A DNA stretch of 64,000 nucleotides from Corynebacterium pygosceleis (GCF_016595275.2 NZ_JAENIQ020000004.1:248001-312000); one strand, 5' to 3'; shown: positions 35,812-44,679, numbered from the stretch's first letter. A program made the numbers and translations. The notes: generated by a model from the letters alone, not told the origin.

Positions 35812-38133
35812 GTGTTCACAACCTGGGGACGACTCGCCTACCGGTACCGCCGAGTGGTGCCGCTGGTGGTACTCACAGCGATCTGTGCGCTCTACGTCCT
35901 GTTCGGCCTACGGCTCGACGACCGGATGAGCCAGGAGGGCTGGGACGATCCCGGTTCCTCCTCGTCCCGGGCGGCCGCCATCGAGCTCGAGACCTTCGGC
36001 CGCGACAACAACGGGGACGTCATTCTCCTCGTCGACGCCCCCGAGGGGACGACGGTCGATGATCCGACGGTGTTCCCCCTGCTCTCCGGGCACCTGGAAC
36101 AGCTGCGGGGGAACCACCCCGACGAGATCAGCCACATCACCGGCTACTTCGACACGACGAGGAACCGGCAGCTGGTTACCGATGACCACCGCACCGCCTT
36201 CGCCGCGATCGGGTTGAAGGGCGACGGCGAGCAGACGCTGAAGGACTTCCGCGCCATCGAGGACGATCTCATCCCGGACGGCCTGCCCGACGGGTTCCGG
36301 GTGTCCGTCGCCGGATCCACCGCAGTCGCCGACGCCCTCGATGAGGGCATGGCGGGCGATGTCTCCCGCGCCGAGGTCTACGCGCTGCCGGCGGTCGCGA
36401 TCCTGCTCCTGCTCGTCTTCGGATCGGTCATCGCGGCCACCATGCCACTGATCGTCGGTGTGCTCTCCATCCTGGGTTCGCTCGGCATCCTCTCGATTCT
36501 CGCCGGATTCACCCAGGTCAATGTTTTCGCCCAGTCCGTGGTCACCCTCCTGGGCCTGGGGCTGGCCATCGACTACGGCCTGTTCATGGTGTCCCGGTTC
36601 CGCGAGGAACTGGACCGTGGATCCGACATCCCCGACGCGGTGGCGACCACGACCGCGACAGCCGGTAAAACCGTCGTGTTCTCCGCGGGCATGGTCGCCG
36701 TCGCGCTCTCCGGTCTGCTGATCTTCCCGCAGGCGTTCCTCAAATCCGTCGCCTACGGTGCGATCAGCGCCGTGGGGCTCGCGGCGCTGCTGTCGATCAC
36801 CGTTCTCCCCAGTGTCTTCGGTCTCCTCGGACGCCGCGTCGACAGGTTCGCGATCCGCAGGACCTCCCACGCCGGCGAGGACGTCACCCTCAGCTTCTGG
36901 GGCCGTGTGCCCGCCTGGGCGATGCGCCACTCGAAGATGGTCACCCTGGTCATCGTCGCCGGTCTCCTGCTGCTCACCCTGCCGTTGGCGGGAGTGAGGT
37001 TCGGCGGCATCAACGAGACCTACCTGCCCCCCGCCAACGAGGTCCGGCAGGCCCAGTCCGAGTTCGACTCGACGTTCCCGGAGTTCCGCACCGAACCCAT
37101 CAAACTCGTCGTCACCGGCGCCACCAACGACCAACTGGTCCAGGTCTATCAGCAGGCCAACGCGGTACCCGGGCTGACCGGCCGCTTCAGCCCCAGTTCA
37201 CCGACCAAGGACGGGACGACCGTCCTCACCGCCGGAATCACCGACCGGTCACTGAATGAATCCGTCGTCGACAGCCTCCGTGGGATCGAGGCCCCCGAGG
37301 GCGTCGACGTCTACATCGGCGGCACCCCGGCACTCGAGGTCGAGTCCATCGAGGCGCTGTTCGGGAAACTCCCGTGGATGGCGCTCTACGTGGTCATCGC
37401 CACGTTCATCCTCATGGCCCTGACCTTCGGCTCACTGATCCTTCCCGCCAAAGCGGTCATCATGACCATTCTCGGCATGGGTGCGACCCTCGGTATCCTC
37501 ACCGCGATGTTCGTCGACGGCATCGGCGCATCGTTCCTCGGGTACTCGGCCGGACCGCTGATGAGCCCCGTGCTCGTGCTCATCATGGCGATCATCTACG
37601 GACTGTCCACGGACTACGAGGTGTTCCTCGTGTCCCGGATGGTGGAGGCCCGGGAGCGGGGCGCGACCACGGACCAGGCGATCCGCTACGGCACCGCCCA
37701 CACGGGTTCGATCATCACCGCCGCCGCCGTCATCATGATCGTCGTCTGCGGGGCCTTCGGTTTCTCCGAGATCGTGATGATGAAGTACATCGCCTTCGGC
37801 ATGATCGCCGCCCTCGTCCTCGACGCCACGATCATCCGGATGCTCCTCGTCCCCGCAGTGATGCACCTTCTGCGGGAGGACAACTGGTGGGCCCCCGGAT
37901 TCATCAGGAAGGCATCGGCCCACCTGGGCCACGGTTCCGAGGTCCCCACCGCTGTCCCCGCACCCGGCGAGATACCCGTCGGACACGCCGTCGTCATCGA
38001 TGACGGCGAAGCGGCCCGCCACGGTCGGACCATCCGTGACGACAGTGCCCTGATCCCGTTCTCCGAACTCCGCGCCCGCCTGGAGGCCGACGACAGTGAC
38101 CGGCCCCGGCTAGGACGGGGAACCGAGGGATGA
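35812..38133 (+). CDS. cmpL1: MmpL3/CmpL1-type trehalose monomycolate exporter (RND family)
   Basis: 773 residues from GTG 35812. Two RND halves, each with one helix, an external porter domain and five helices. The proton-relay Asp-Tyr pairs of MmpL3 are present: D254-Y255 in GLGLAIDYGLFMVSRFREEL and D601-Y602 in YGLSTDYEVFLVSRMVEARER. It moves trehalose monomycolate to the periplasmic side for mycolyltransferases. It lies in the conserved trmB-NYN-mmpL3 order and overlaps the following flippase-like gene by ATGA (38130-38133). The C-terminal cytoplasmic tail is short relative to mycobacterial MmpL3. Confidence 0.92.
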   Translation: MFTTWGRLAYRYRRVVPLVVLTAICALYVLFGLRLDDRMSQEGWDDPGSSSSRAAAIELETFGRDNNGDVILLVDAPEGTTVDDPTVFPLLSGHLEQLRGNHPDEISHITGYFDTTRNRQLVTDDHRTAFAAIGLKGDGEQTLKDFRAIEDDLIPDGLPDGFRVSVAGSTAVADALDEGMAGDVSRAEVYALPAVAILLLLVFGSVIAATMPLIVGVLSILGSLGILSILAGFTQVNVFAQSVVTLLGLGLAIDYGLFMVSRFREELDRGSDIPDAVATTTATAGKTVVFSAGMVAVALSGLLIFPQAFLKSVAYGAISAVGLAALLSITVLPSVFGLLGRRVDRFAIRRTSHAGEDVTLSFWGRVPAWAMRHSKMVTLVIVAGLLLLTLPLAGVRFGGINETYLPPANEVRQAQSEFDSTFPEFRTEPIKLVVTGATNDQLVQVYQQANAVPGLTGRFSPSSPTKDGTTVLTAGITDRSLNESVVDSLRGIEAPEGVDVYIGGTPALEVESIEALFGKLPWMALYVVIATFILMALTFGSLILPAKAVIMTILGMGATLGILTAMFVDGIGASFLGYSAGPLMSPVLVLIMAIIYGLSTDYEVFLVSRMVEARERGATTDQAIRYGTAHTGSIITAAAVIMIVVCGAFGFSEIVMMKYIAFGMIAALVLDATIIRMLLVPAVMHLLREDNWWAPGFIRKASAHLGHGSEVPTAVPAPGEIPVGHAVVIDDGEAARHGRTIRDDSALIPFSELRARLEADDSDRPRLGRGTEG

Positions 38134-39227
38134 TCGAGAGGTTCAGGCGGTTCCGCCGACATCCCTGGGTCCGGTGGGGAGCCCCGTTCCTCTTCCTCGC
38201 ACTGGCCGTCTTCTTCCTCCGGGACCGCGCCGACTTCTTCATCCGGGGACTCGCCGCCGTCCGCCGCACCGACCCGGCCGGTGTCGGCGCGGTACTCCTC
38301 GCCTCCCTCGCCTCGCTCTACGCGATGGCCACCGTCCTCCGGCTGCTCCTGCGCGCCGGAGGGGTGAAGGTCCGGCGCCGTGACGCGAACGCACTGACCT
38401 TCGCCTCCAACTCCTGGTCCTCCTCTTTTCCCGGCGGTCAGGCCTTCTCCACCGTGCTCCAGTACCAGACCATGCGCTCCTGGGGGGCCGGGGTCATGGT
38501 CTGTTCCTGGCAGATCGTCCTCTCCGGTGCGCTGTCGACGATGTGGCTCGTCGCCCTCGGGGTCTCCGCCATCGTCGTCCTCGGCGCCGACCTGTCCCTC
38601 CTGTCACTCCTCGGCACGTTCGGGATCATGTCCCTGCTGGCCTGGGCGGTCTACTGGGCATCCGACAACCCGCGGTACGTCGCCCGGTGGGTACGCCGGT
38701 GGTGGCCACGCTTCAACCGGCTCCGCCGCAGGGACCGTAACGAGGGGCTGGACGACATCCTCGATCACGTCCACCAGCTCCACGACGTACGCCTGACCGT
38801 CCCCCGTTTCGCCGTCGTCGCCCTCTGGTCCCTGCTCAACTGGTGCTTCGACATCGTCGCCCTCTGGGCCAGTGTCTGGGCCGTCACCGGAGTGTTCCCC
38901 GCGATCTACGCGGATGCGGACCACACCACCATCGCCGGAGTGACACTCGCGTACGTGACGGCCAAGATCGCCGGAACGGTCCAGGCGACCCCCGGTGGTC
39001 TGGGCCCCGTGGAGGCCGCGATGACCGCCACGCTCGTGGCCGTCGGCATGACCGGTGTGAATGCGTTCGGTGCGGTCTTCGTCTACCGCATGATCTCCTT
39101 CCTCACGGTCACCGCCATCGGTTGGCTCGTCTACCTCGTGTACTTCACCCGCCGCGGTGTCAACAAGAAGTCCCTCGCCGCGGCATCCGCGGTCACCGCA
39201 CCCGAGGACCGCAACCGGCTCCGCTGA
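38130..39227 (+). CDS. Lysylphosphatidylglycerol synthetase-like (UPF0104) membrane protein
   Basis: 365 residues with eight or so helices and family motifs FASNSWSSSFPGGQAFSTVLQYQTMRSWG, LAYVTAKIAGTVQATPGGLGPVEAAM and VFVYRMISFLTVTAIGWLVYL. The family includes the flippase half of MprF but no synthetase domain is attached. It is translationally coupled to the TMM exporter; M. tuberculosis has a comparable membrane protein (Rv0204c) near mmpL3. A role in lipid flipping for envelope assembly is plausible, not shown. A 22-bp hairpin follows 20 bases after the stop. Confidence 0.85.
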   Translation: MIERFRRFRRHPWVRWGAPFLFLALAVFFLRDRADFFIRGLAAVRRTDPAGVGAVLLASLASLYAMATVLRLLLRAGGVKVRRRDANALTFASNSWSSSFPGGQAFSTVLQYQTMRSWGAGVMVCSWQIVLSGALSTMWLVALGVSAIVVLGADLSLLSLLGTFGIMSLLAWAVYWASDNPRYVARWVRRWWPRFNRLRRRDRNEGLDDILDHVHQLHDVRLTVPRFAVVALWSLLNWCFDIVALWASVWAVTGVFPAIYADADHTTIAGVTLAYVTAKIAGTVQATPGGLGPVEAAMTATLVAVGMTGVNAFGAVFVYRMISFLTVTAIGWLVYLVYFTRRGVNKKSLAAASAVTAPEDRNRLR

Positions 39228-39247
39228 TCCGGTCACCGGAAGACGCC

Positions 39248-39294
39248 GAACGGCACTGTGCCCCACCGATCTTCGGTGGGGCACAGTGCCGTTC
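39248..39294. terminator. 22-bp perfect hairpin at the left edge of the amino-sugar locus
   Basis: Arms 39248-39269 and 39273-39294 pair without mismatch, with a three-base TCT loop. There is no T-run afterwards. It separates the exporter operon from the converging catabolic locus and could act in both directions. Confidence 0.7.
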
Positions 39295-39414
39295 CGTTGG
39301 GGTTCGGGCGGTTTCTCCACGTGTCTCCACGTGTCGTCACCGCCCCGGGTCCGGGTTCACCGCGTCGGACGTCCTGAGCCGTCGTCCGCGGTGACCGGGC
39401 CGCTCACCGCCGGT

Positions 39415-40866
39415 TTACTCCGGGGTGTAGAGCCGGATGTTGTCGACCGTGGCGGAACCCTCGTAGTAGTTCAGGTGGGGGATACCGATGACGAAGTTGT
39501 CCGGGTACGCGGAGTCGGAGGGCCACATCTCCTTCGAGAACGAACCGTGTTCACCCTCGAAGATCAGGGTGTCGTTGAAGCGTCCGTCGTACTCGTCCGG
39601 GGTCTGGTTGTAGTGCCAGATCGCGTGGCCGTCCTCACTGATGAAGGGCCGCTCGTAACGGTAGGTCTGGTGACCGACGTTCTTGAAGTTACCGCTCATC
39701 TCCTGCACATAGCCGGTGGCGGTGCGCTCGATGGCGAACGTGTAGGTCTCCTCAGGCATGAGTTCGGGCTGGAGTTCGACGGCGGACACGATGGTCGCGT
39801 CCTTGTCCGCGCCGTCACGGACACCGCACTCGGTGGGCATGATGAACTGGTTGTAGGCGAAGGCCTTGTCCCGCCATGCGCTTCCGTCGAAGAAGATCTC
39901 GTTGACGCCGTTTCCGTTGGATTCGGTGTAGGGGAAGATCTCCTTGGTGGCGGGGTTGCAGGCCTTGTAGACGCGGGCCCAGCCGCCGTTCACGGAGTAG
40001 ATGTCCATGCCGACCTTGCGGTGGCTGTGGATGAAGATGTTGTTGTGCGGAGCGGGCTTCGCGTAGTCCATGATGGACAGCAGGTAGTAGCCGTTCTCCG
40101 CGGTGACGTTGCCCCAGGGCTTCGCGCAACCGTCGACCTTGTCGGCGCCCTCCTGGCTGTAGTCACCCTTGCGTGCCCAGGGGAAGTTGGTCTTGCAGTC
40201 CCCGGGGGTGTAGCCGTTGGTCTTACCGTCGTAGTCCCAGCCGTCGTTCTCCCCGCCGGGTCGCTTACCACCGAAGTCGAGGGTCTTGAGCTCGTACTCG
40301 ACGCGGTACTGGCTGGGCAGCGGGTCGGTCGCGGTGAAGATCAGACCGCCGTCCCACGGGACGTTGATCTTGGCCGCACCGTTCTCGACATCCAGGGTGG
40401 GCGGCGTCGCCTTGGTGCCGTCGGGGTTGATGTCCCGGGTACCGATCTCGACGGTCAGCCAGCCCTCTTCACCGATCTCGGCGCGCTTACGCAGCAGCTT
40501 GAAGCTGTCGAGTGCACGGTCGAACCAGGGGCCTCCGATGTTCTTGAAGTAGATGCCGTCGTCGTCGAATTCGTCGACGTGCCACGGGCTGTCGTCACCG
40601 TAGGTGTCCTCGACCCACGGCACCGCATCGAGGTTCGGGGCGGTGTCGAAGGTCTCCTGGTGCTGGAGCTTCCAGCCCTCGCGGTGGGTGTCGTCCGTGG
40701 TCACGGGGGCGGAGCTGCTGCTCCCGTTCAGTGAACCGAACAGGTTGCCGAAGTCGATGTCACTCGACCCGACGGAGCTGCTCGACCCGGTGAAGCCGTA
40801 GAGCGGAAGACTCACGGCGCTGACAGCCAGAATGGCGATCGTCTTCTTCAGCGGGAGTTTCTTCAT
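39415..40866 (-). CDS. Secreted protein of unrecognised family, possible carbohydrate-active beta-sandwich
   Basis: 483 residues from ATG 40866 (AAGGAG upstream). A signal peptide (MKKLPLKKTIAILAVSAVSLPLYG) is followed by a Ser-rich linker and a large Trp/Tyr/Asp-rich globular part: WKLQHQETFDTAPNLDAVPWVEDTYGDDSPWHVDEFDDDG, PWDGGLIFTATDPLPSQYRVEYELKTLDFGG, FIHSHRKVGMDIYSVNGGW, and the ending PHLNYYEGSATVDNIRLYTPE. The last element and aromatic pattern resemble concanavalin-A/LamG-like or GH16-like jellyrolls, but I see no ExDxxE catalytic signature, so enzyme activity is not claimed. It lies at the end of a PTS operon, separated by a hairpin, suggesting release or capture of the transported sugar. 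Confidence 0.75.
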   Translation of the reverse strand: MKKLPLKKTIAILAVSAVSLPLYGFTGSSSSVGSSDIDFGNLFGSLNGSSSSAPVTTDDTHREGWKLQHQETFDTAPNLDAVPWVEDTYGDDSPWHVDEFDDDGIYFKNIGGPWFDRALDSFKLLRKRAEIGEEGWLTVEIGTRDINPDGTKATPPTLDVENGAAKINVPWDGGLIFTATDPLPSQYRVEYELKTLDFGGKRPGGENDGWDYDGKTNGYTPGDCKTNFPWARKGDYSQEGADKVDGCAKPWGNVTAENGYYLLSIMDYAKPAPHNNIFIHSHRKVGMDIYSVNGGWARVYKACNPATKEIFPYTESNGNGVNEIFFDGSAWRDKAFAYNQFIMPTECGVRDGADKDATIVSAVELQPELMPEETYTFAIERTATGYVQEMSGNFKNVGHQTYRYERPFISEDGHAIWHYNQTPDEYDGRFNDTLIFEGEHGSFSKEMWPSDSAYPDNFVIGIPHLNYYEGSATVDNIRLYTPE

Positions 40867-40981
40867 GGTGTTCTCCTTGCTGTGCGGTGCCGCGACGGCA
40901 CCGGTGCGGATGACCGGACCCCACTCTCCTGTGTCGGTGTACCGGTCGTGGACATTCGGGGAAATCTGTGGAGCCTGCGCG

Positions 40982-41026
40982 GACCGCCCGCCCGCTTTCC
41001 CGCGGGAGAAAAAGGGGCGGGCGGTC
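40982..41026 (-). terminator. Hairpin between the SIS-domain gene and the secreted-protein gene
   Basis: A 12-bp stem (40982-40993 with 41015-41026) encloses a loop that, on the minus strand, begins with TTTTT. It lies 43 bases after the stop of the SIS gene and may terminate or attenuate the PTS operon before the secreted-protein gene. Confidence 0.5.
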
Positions 41027-41068
41027 TGTTCCGGCTGTGCCGCCCGGGCCGTCCGTGGACGGTTCGGA

Positions 41069-41818
41069 CTAGTTGAGGTAGAAGATGCGGTCGGCGTTCT
41101 CGGCCATGTGCTTGGCGTTCCATTCCGCGCCACCGTCAAGGTTGGCGGCGAGGAAGACCGGCGCGGAGAAGCCCTTGGCGAGCAGCTTCTCGATGATGGC
41201 CGCGGACAGGCTGTGCAGCATGGCGGTGGAGGTCACGCCGGAGGCCGGGGTGAACTTCTGCGGAATGCCGTCCAGGGAGAGGACCGCGTCGCCCGGGTCG
41301 ACCTTGTTGTCGAGGACGACATCGGCGTGATCGAGGAGCTTGGTTCCGTCCGGGACTCGGGAGTCGACGGCGGCGGTGTACTTCTTCGAGGTCAGGGCGA
41401 CGACGAAGACGCCGTTCTCGCGGGCCTTGCGGGCGAGCTCCACCGGCACGGCGTTACGGCCGGAGACGGAGACGTCGATCAGGACGTCGCCCTCCTTCAG
41501 CGGGGAGTTGTTGAAGAGGACCTCACCGTAGCCGGGCATCTGCTCCATCTGGGAGCCGAGGGTGGTGGGGCGGGTCGTCAGTGCCTCGATACCCGGGCCG
41601 TAGAGGGGGTTGATGAGCATCAGACCACCGGCACGGTAGACGATGTCCTGGACCGGCAGCGACGAGTGGGAGGCACCGAAGGCGAAGATGCGCCCACCTG
41701 CGATGACCTTGTCCGCGATGGTGTCCGCGGCGTCCTCGATCTTGGGCAGTTCTTCCTCGCGGATCTTCGCGAGCAGGTCGGTGATTTCGTCGAAGTAGGT
41801 GTTGAGCAGGTCGGACAT
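41069..41818 (-). CDS. SIS-domain sugar-phosphate protein (UPF0309 type)
   Basis: 249 residues with one SIS domain: ADKVIAGGRIFAFGASHSSLPVQDIVYRAGGLMLINPL, then DVLIDVSVSGRNAVPVELARKARENGVFVVALTSKKYT. The family is usually annotated UPF0309 or sugar isomerase domain protein and often accompanies sugar uptake genes. It is the fourth gene of the PTS operon, 117 bases after IIC. As the locus holds a second, unrelated SIS protein, this one may perform a different step (isomerase, epimerase or etherase) or process a side substrate. I cannot choose between these. Confidence 0.82.
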   Translation of the reverse strand: MSDLLNTYFDEITDLLAKIREEELPKIEDAADTIADKVIAGGRIFAFGASHSSLPVQDIVYRAGGLMLINPLYGPGIEALTTRPTTLGSQMEQMPGYGEVLFNNSPLKEGDVLIDVSVSGRNAVPVELARKARENGVFVVALTSKKYTAAVDSRVPDGTKLLDHADVVLDNKVDPGDAVLSLDGIPQKFTPASGVTSTAMLHSLSAAIIEKLLAKGFSAPVFLAANLDGGAEWNAKHMAENADRIFYLN

Positions 41819-41935
41819 GTTCTTTCTCTTCCTTCTTTCTGGTTGTGCTTAATGGGTGGGAAGCAGGTGGCGGGCGGAGTGGTTCCCGCCCTGACCCGGT
41901 GCCCGGGGCGGTCACCCGGGCACCGGAGGGGGTTG

Positions 41936-43270
41936 TCAGACTCCGAAGAGCTTTCCGATTCCGTCCACGACGATGGCCGGGACGATGGCGTCCGGAACCG
42001 TGAATCCGAGGCCTTCGGCACCGTACGGCGTGAGATCGCCGAACACCTGCATGTTGAAGGCGTAGGAGATGAGGATCCAGCCGATGAAGCCCCAGAGGAA
42101 GCCACCGATCCAGGCGGCGGTGCGGCCACCGGTGGAGTTCGCGAAGATCGCGGCGGTACCGGAGGCGAAGAAGGCGACGATCATCGACGGGATCGGGACG
42201 GGCCAGCCGAGCGCGACACACAGTGCCATACCGGCGATCTGGCCGATGAGACCGGAGATCAGACCGACGAGCAGGGCGTTGGGCGCGAAGGCGAACAGGA
42301 CCGGGACGTCGAGCGCCGGGATGGCGTTCGGGATGACCTTCTGGGAGATGCCCTCGAAGGCGGGGACGATCTCACCGATCAGCATGCGGACACCGTAGAG
42401 GAGGATGAGCATACCGGCGGTGAACTGCAGCGCCATGAGCAGGGCGAACACGATCCAGTTCTGGCCGTCCGAGATACCGCCGTCGTCGACGGCGGCCTGG
42501 AAGGCACCGGTGCCGCCGGAGACGACCGCGGCGGTCGCGGACAGCAGGGACACGATCGTCATGACGATGGTCGTGGAGACCGCGACGTCACGGAAGAAGG
42601 ACAGCTTCTCCGGCAGCTGGGTGTCCTCGGTGGACTTCTCCTTGTTGCCGACGACCATGCCGAGGTAGCCGCAGAGGACGTTGAGCAGGGTCTGGCCGTG
42701 AGCGAAGGCGACGTCGTCGCCGCCGGTGATCCGGCGCACGAAGGGCTGGGCGATTGCCGGGGCGACCGTGTAGTAGAAGCCGACCAGCAGCGACGCGGTG
42801 AGGACCGTGAGGAACGGGTTGAAGCCGAGGGAGTGCATCAGGATGGTGAATGCACCGGCGTGGACCCAGATCATGTGGCCCGTGAGGTAGACGTAGTGCC
42901 AGGGGGTCACACGTGCCAGGAACAGGTGGAACATGTAACCGAACAGCATGGTCAGGCCGATTTCGGAGCCGATGGAACCGACTCCGGAGGACTGGACCGC
43001 GGAGACCACGGCCTCATCGAAGGTGACGAAGGTGGTGATTCCCGAGGTCGGGAACGCCATCTCGAACATCTGCTGGATGGGGGCGAGGCCCTTGACCAGG
43101 ACGCCCGCACCGCCGCCGATGATCAGCAGTGACAGCGCCGTCTTCACCGTGCCGGTGACGACATCGCCGGTGGGCTTCTTCTGGACCATCAGTCCGATGA
43201 ACGCGATCGCGCCGACGATGACGGCCGGGATCTGGATCAGCTGAACGATGAAATCAAGAACGGGATTCAT
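41936..43270 (-). CDS. PTS EIIC, ascorbate (UlaA/SgaT) type
   Basis: 444-residue sugar channel of the PTS L-ascorbate family, with about eleven helices. The N-terminus FIVQLIQIPAVIVGAIAFIGLMVQKKPTGDVVTGTVKTALSLLIIGGGAGVLVKGL and the central HLFLARVTPWHYVYLTGHMIWVHAGAFTILMHSLGF match UlaA. Uptake would be coupled to phosphorylation. The neighbouring enzymes act on N-acetylhexosamine phosphates, not ascorbate, so the substrate should not be named from the transporter family. It lies 39 bases after IIB. Confidence 0.92.
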   Translation of the reverse strand: MNPVLDFIVQLIQIPAVIVGAIAFIGLMVQKKPTGDVVTGTVKTALSLLIIGGGAGVLVKGLAPIQQMFEMAFPTSGITTFVTFDEAVVSAVQSSGVGSIGSEIGLTMLFGYMFHLFLARVTPWHYVYLTGHMIWVHAGAFTILMHSLGFNPFLTVLTASLLVGFYYTVAPAIAQPFVRRITGGDDVAFAHGQTLLNVLCGYLGMVVGNKEKSTEDTQLPEKLSFFRDVAVSTTIVMTIVSLLSATAAVVSGGTGAFQAAVDDGGISDGQNWIVFALLMALQFTAGMLILLYGVRMLIGEIVPAFEGISQKVIPNAIPALDVPVLFAFAPNALLVGLISGLIGQIAGMALCVALGWPVPIPSMIVAFFASGTAAIFANSTGGRTAAWIGGFLWGFIGWILISYAFNMQVFGDLTPYGAEGLGFTVPDAIVPAIVVDGIGKLFGV

Positions 43271-43309
43271 GATGATTCTGAACCGATCTGTGTGGAATGG
43301 GCGGGGGAA

Positions 43310-43594
43310 TTACTTGGAGTTGAACTCGTTGACGGCGTCGAGCACCTTGGTGCGGACCTCGTTCTTGTCGATGAGGTTGTCGATGAGCACGACGATGGCC
43401 TTCGTGCCCTGGACGTTGCTGGCCATGCCGCTGGTGGTGACGACGATGTCGGACGGCTGGGACTTGAAGGAGCCGAGGTCGATGGCCTGAACCTGGGCGT
43501 CGACGTTCTCGCCCTTGAGGAGGGTACGGATCTGGCTGGCGAGCATCATGGAGGTTCCGAGGCCCATGCCGCAGACGGTTGCGATGGAGATCAT
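43310..43594 (-). CDS. PTS EIIB, ascorbate (UlaB/SgaB) type
   Basis: 94-residue phosphocarrier. The phosphocysteine is C8 in the loop ATVCGMGLGTSMML, typical of the lactose/ascorbate IIB fold. AAGGAC precedes the ATG at 43594. Phosphate passes from IIA to this Cys and then to the sugar bound by IIC. Confidence 0.92.
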   Translation of the reverse strand: MISIATVCGMGLGTSMMLASQIRTLLKGENVDAQVQAIDLGSFKSQPSDIVVTTSGMASNVQGTKAIVVLIDNLIDKNEVRTKVLDAVNEFNSK

Positions 43595-43649
43595 TGTGGT
43601 GTCCTTACTGTTGGTTTGTGGATGGTCTTGTGTGGAACGGATGAAGCTG

Positions 43650-44093
43650 TCAGTCGTCCGTCCGGTCCGCGAAGAGAGCGGCGAGTTCCTCGTCGGTCTC
43701 TGCGGCGCGAACGCGTTCGATCAGGTCACCGTCGGAGAGAACATTGGCCAGGGACTTGATCATCTCCATGTGGCCCTTCTTGTCACCGGCGGCGAAGGAG
43801 ACGAGCACATCGACGGGATCATTGGCGGGGCTGCCGAACTCCACCGGGGTGGACAGGGTGACGACAGCGGTACCGGCCCGCTTGACGCCCGCCGCCGACT
43901 TCGCGTGCGGCATCGCCAGGCCGGGCATGAGCACCATGTAGGGACCGAACTCCGTGACACCGTCGATCATCGCCTCTGCGTAGTCACTGGTGGCGATCCC
44001 CTCCCTCTCGTACAGACCACCGACCAGGCGGATGGCTTCACGCCAGTCGGCTGCACTCTGCTTTGCGGCGACCGCATCGGGTTTGAAGGTCAT
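43650..44093 (-). CDS. PTS EIIA, fructose/mannitol-ascorbate type
   Basis: 147 residues from ATG 44093 with GGAGG upstream; the frame continues to 44348 but has no supported earlier start. The phospho-histidine motif MVLMPGLAMPHAKS is present, with ALVGGLYEREGIATSDYAEAMID-like N-terminal helices. It is the first gene of the minus-strand operon IIA-IIB-IIC-SIS and diverges from the deaminase-kinase-aldolase operon. Confidence 0.92.
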   Translation of the reverse strand: MTFKPDAVAAKQSAADWREAIRLVGGLYEREGIATSDYAEAMIDGVTEFGPYMVLMPGLAMPHAKSAAGVKRAGTAVVTLSTPVEFGSPANDPVDVLVSFAAGDKKGHMEMIKSLANVLSDGDLIERVRAAETDEELAALFADRTDD

Positions 44094-44236
44094 TGTGTCC
44101 TCATCCTCCGGTGATGTTTTGTGATTGTTTTCGTTGACTGGTGCCCGACCTGACCTGTCGGACACCCCGCGGGGAGCGGGTGAGTGTGGCCCAACCCCCC
44201 CTGAACACGCTCTGTGCCTGTCACAACACTGATCGT

Positions 44237-44369
44237 ATTGAGCGTTTTTGCTTGAGGCAAGCCCTTTTTTCCAGTTTCGATCAACAAGGCGAACCGCGCT
44301 CCCCCCGCCTGAAAGCATTTCTGGACAACACGGCAAATGGCCCGCCATATCCCCTATTGAGCTTTTTTG
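44237..44369 (+). repeat. 14-bp direct repeat ATTGAGC(G/T)TTTTTG, two copies
   Basis: Copies at 44237-44250 and 44356-44369 differ at one base and lie 119 bases apart, within the divergent region. They could be operators for the DeoR-type regulator at 47581 or for a global regulator, allowing a DNA loop. Confidence 0.45.
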
Positions 44370-44501
44370 AAACCCTCACCTGCATAAATAATCTTGTTGT
44401 GACCCATCACACACTTCATGGACGACCGGGAGTGTCGTCACTCGACACCGTAAAAACCGGCCCGACAACCACCCCCGAGTGTGAAATATCTCTGATCGCT
44501 T

Positions 44502-44541
44502 GACGATTGGGTAGACAGCTTTTCAATCATCTGCAATCATC
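44502..44541. promoter_or_regulatory. Candidate DeoR-type operator with phased CAATCATC repeats
   Basis: CAATCATC occurs at 44524-44531 and 44534-44541, ten bases apart and so on one face of the helix. GACGATTG (44502-44509) is an inverted copy with one mismatch. The cluster lies 138-178 bases before the deaminase start. Confidence 0.4.
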
Positions 44542-44679
44542 AAGAATGACAATCCGCTGATTTTCACTCACCGCCCGACGGCCGGACAGCCGGTGGACGG
44601 CACGAGGACAGGCGGATCGCCGATACCGCCAACAGCAACGAATCAGCCACACACAGTCTTTCGTTAGGAGACGATCAAC

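Larger units (their letters stand above)
44094..44679. promoter_or_regulatory. Divergent control region of the amino-sugar locus, 586 bp
   Basis: AT-rich compared with surrounding genes and without a credible coding frame. It holds several repeats described separately (44237-44250 with 44356-44369; 44502-44541), a GCTTG/CAAGC hairpin followed by TTTTTT (44250-44270), and TGTGA-CCCA-TCACA (44398-44411), which resembles a CRP/GlxR site but with a four-base instead of six-base spacer. The length and repeats indicate multi-site control of both operons. Confidence 0.5.

Noticed and set aside
40832..43132. 766-codon plus-strand frame opposite the PTS genes
   Set aside because: Antisense to SIS and IIC genes; low-complexity Glu/Asp/Gly product typical of reversed GC-rich codons.
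44398..44411. TGTGA-CCCA-TCACA as a GlxR/CRP site
   Set aside because: Spacer is four bases rather than the six of the consensus, so I list it only as a resemblance.
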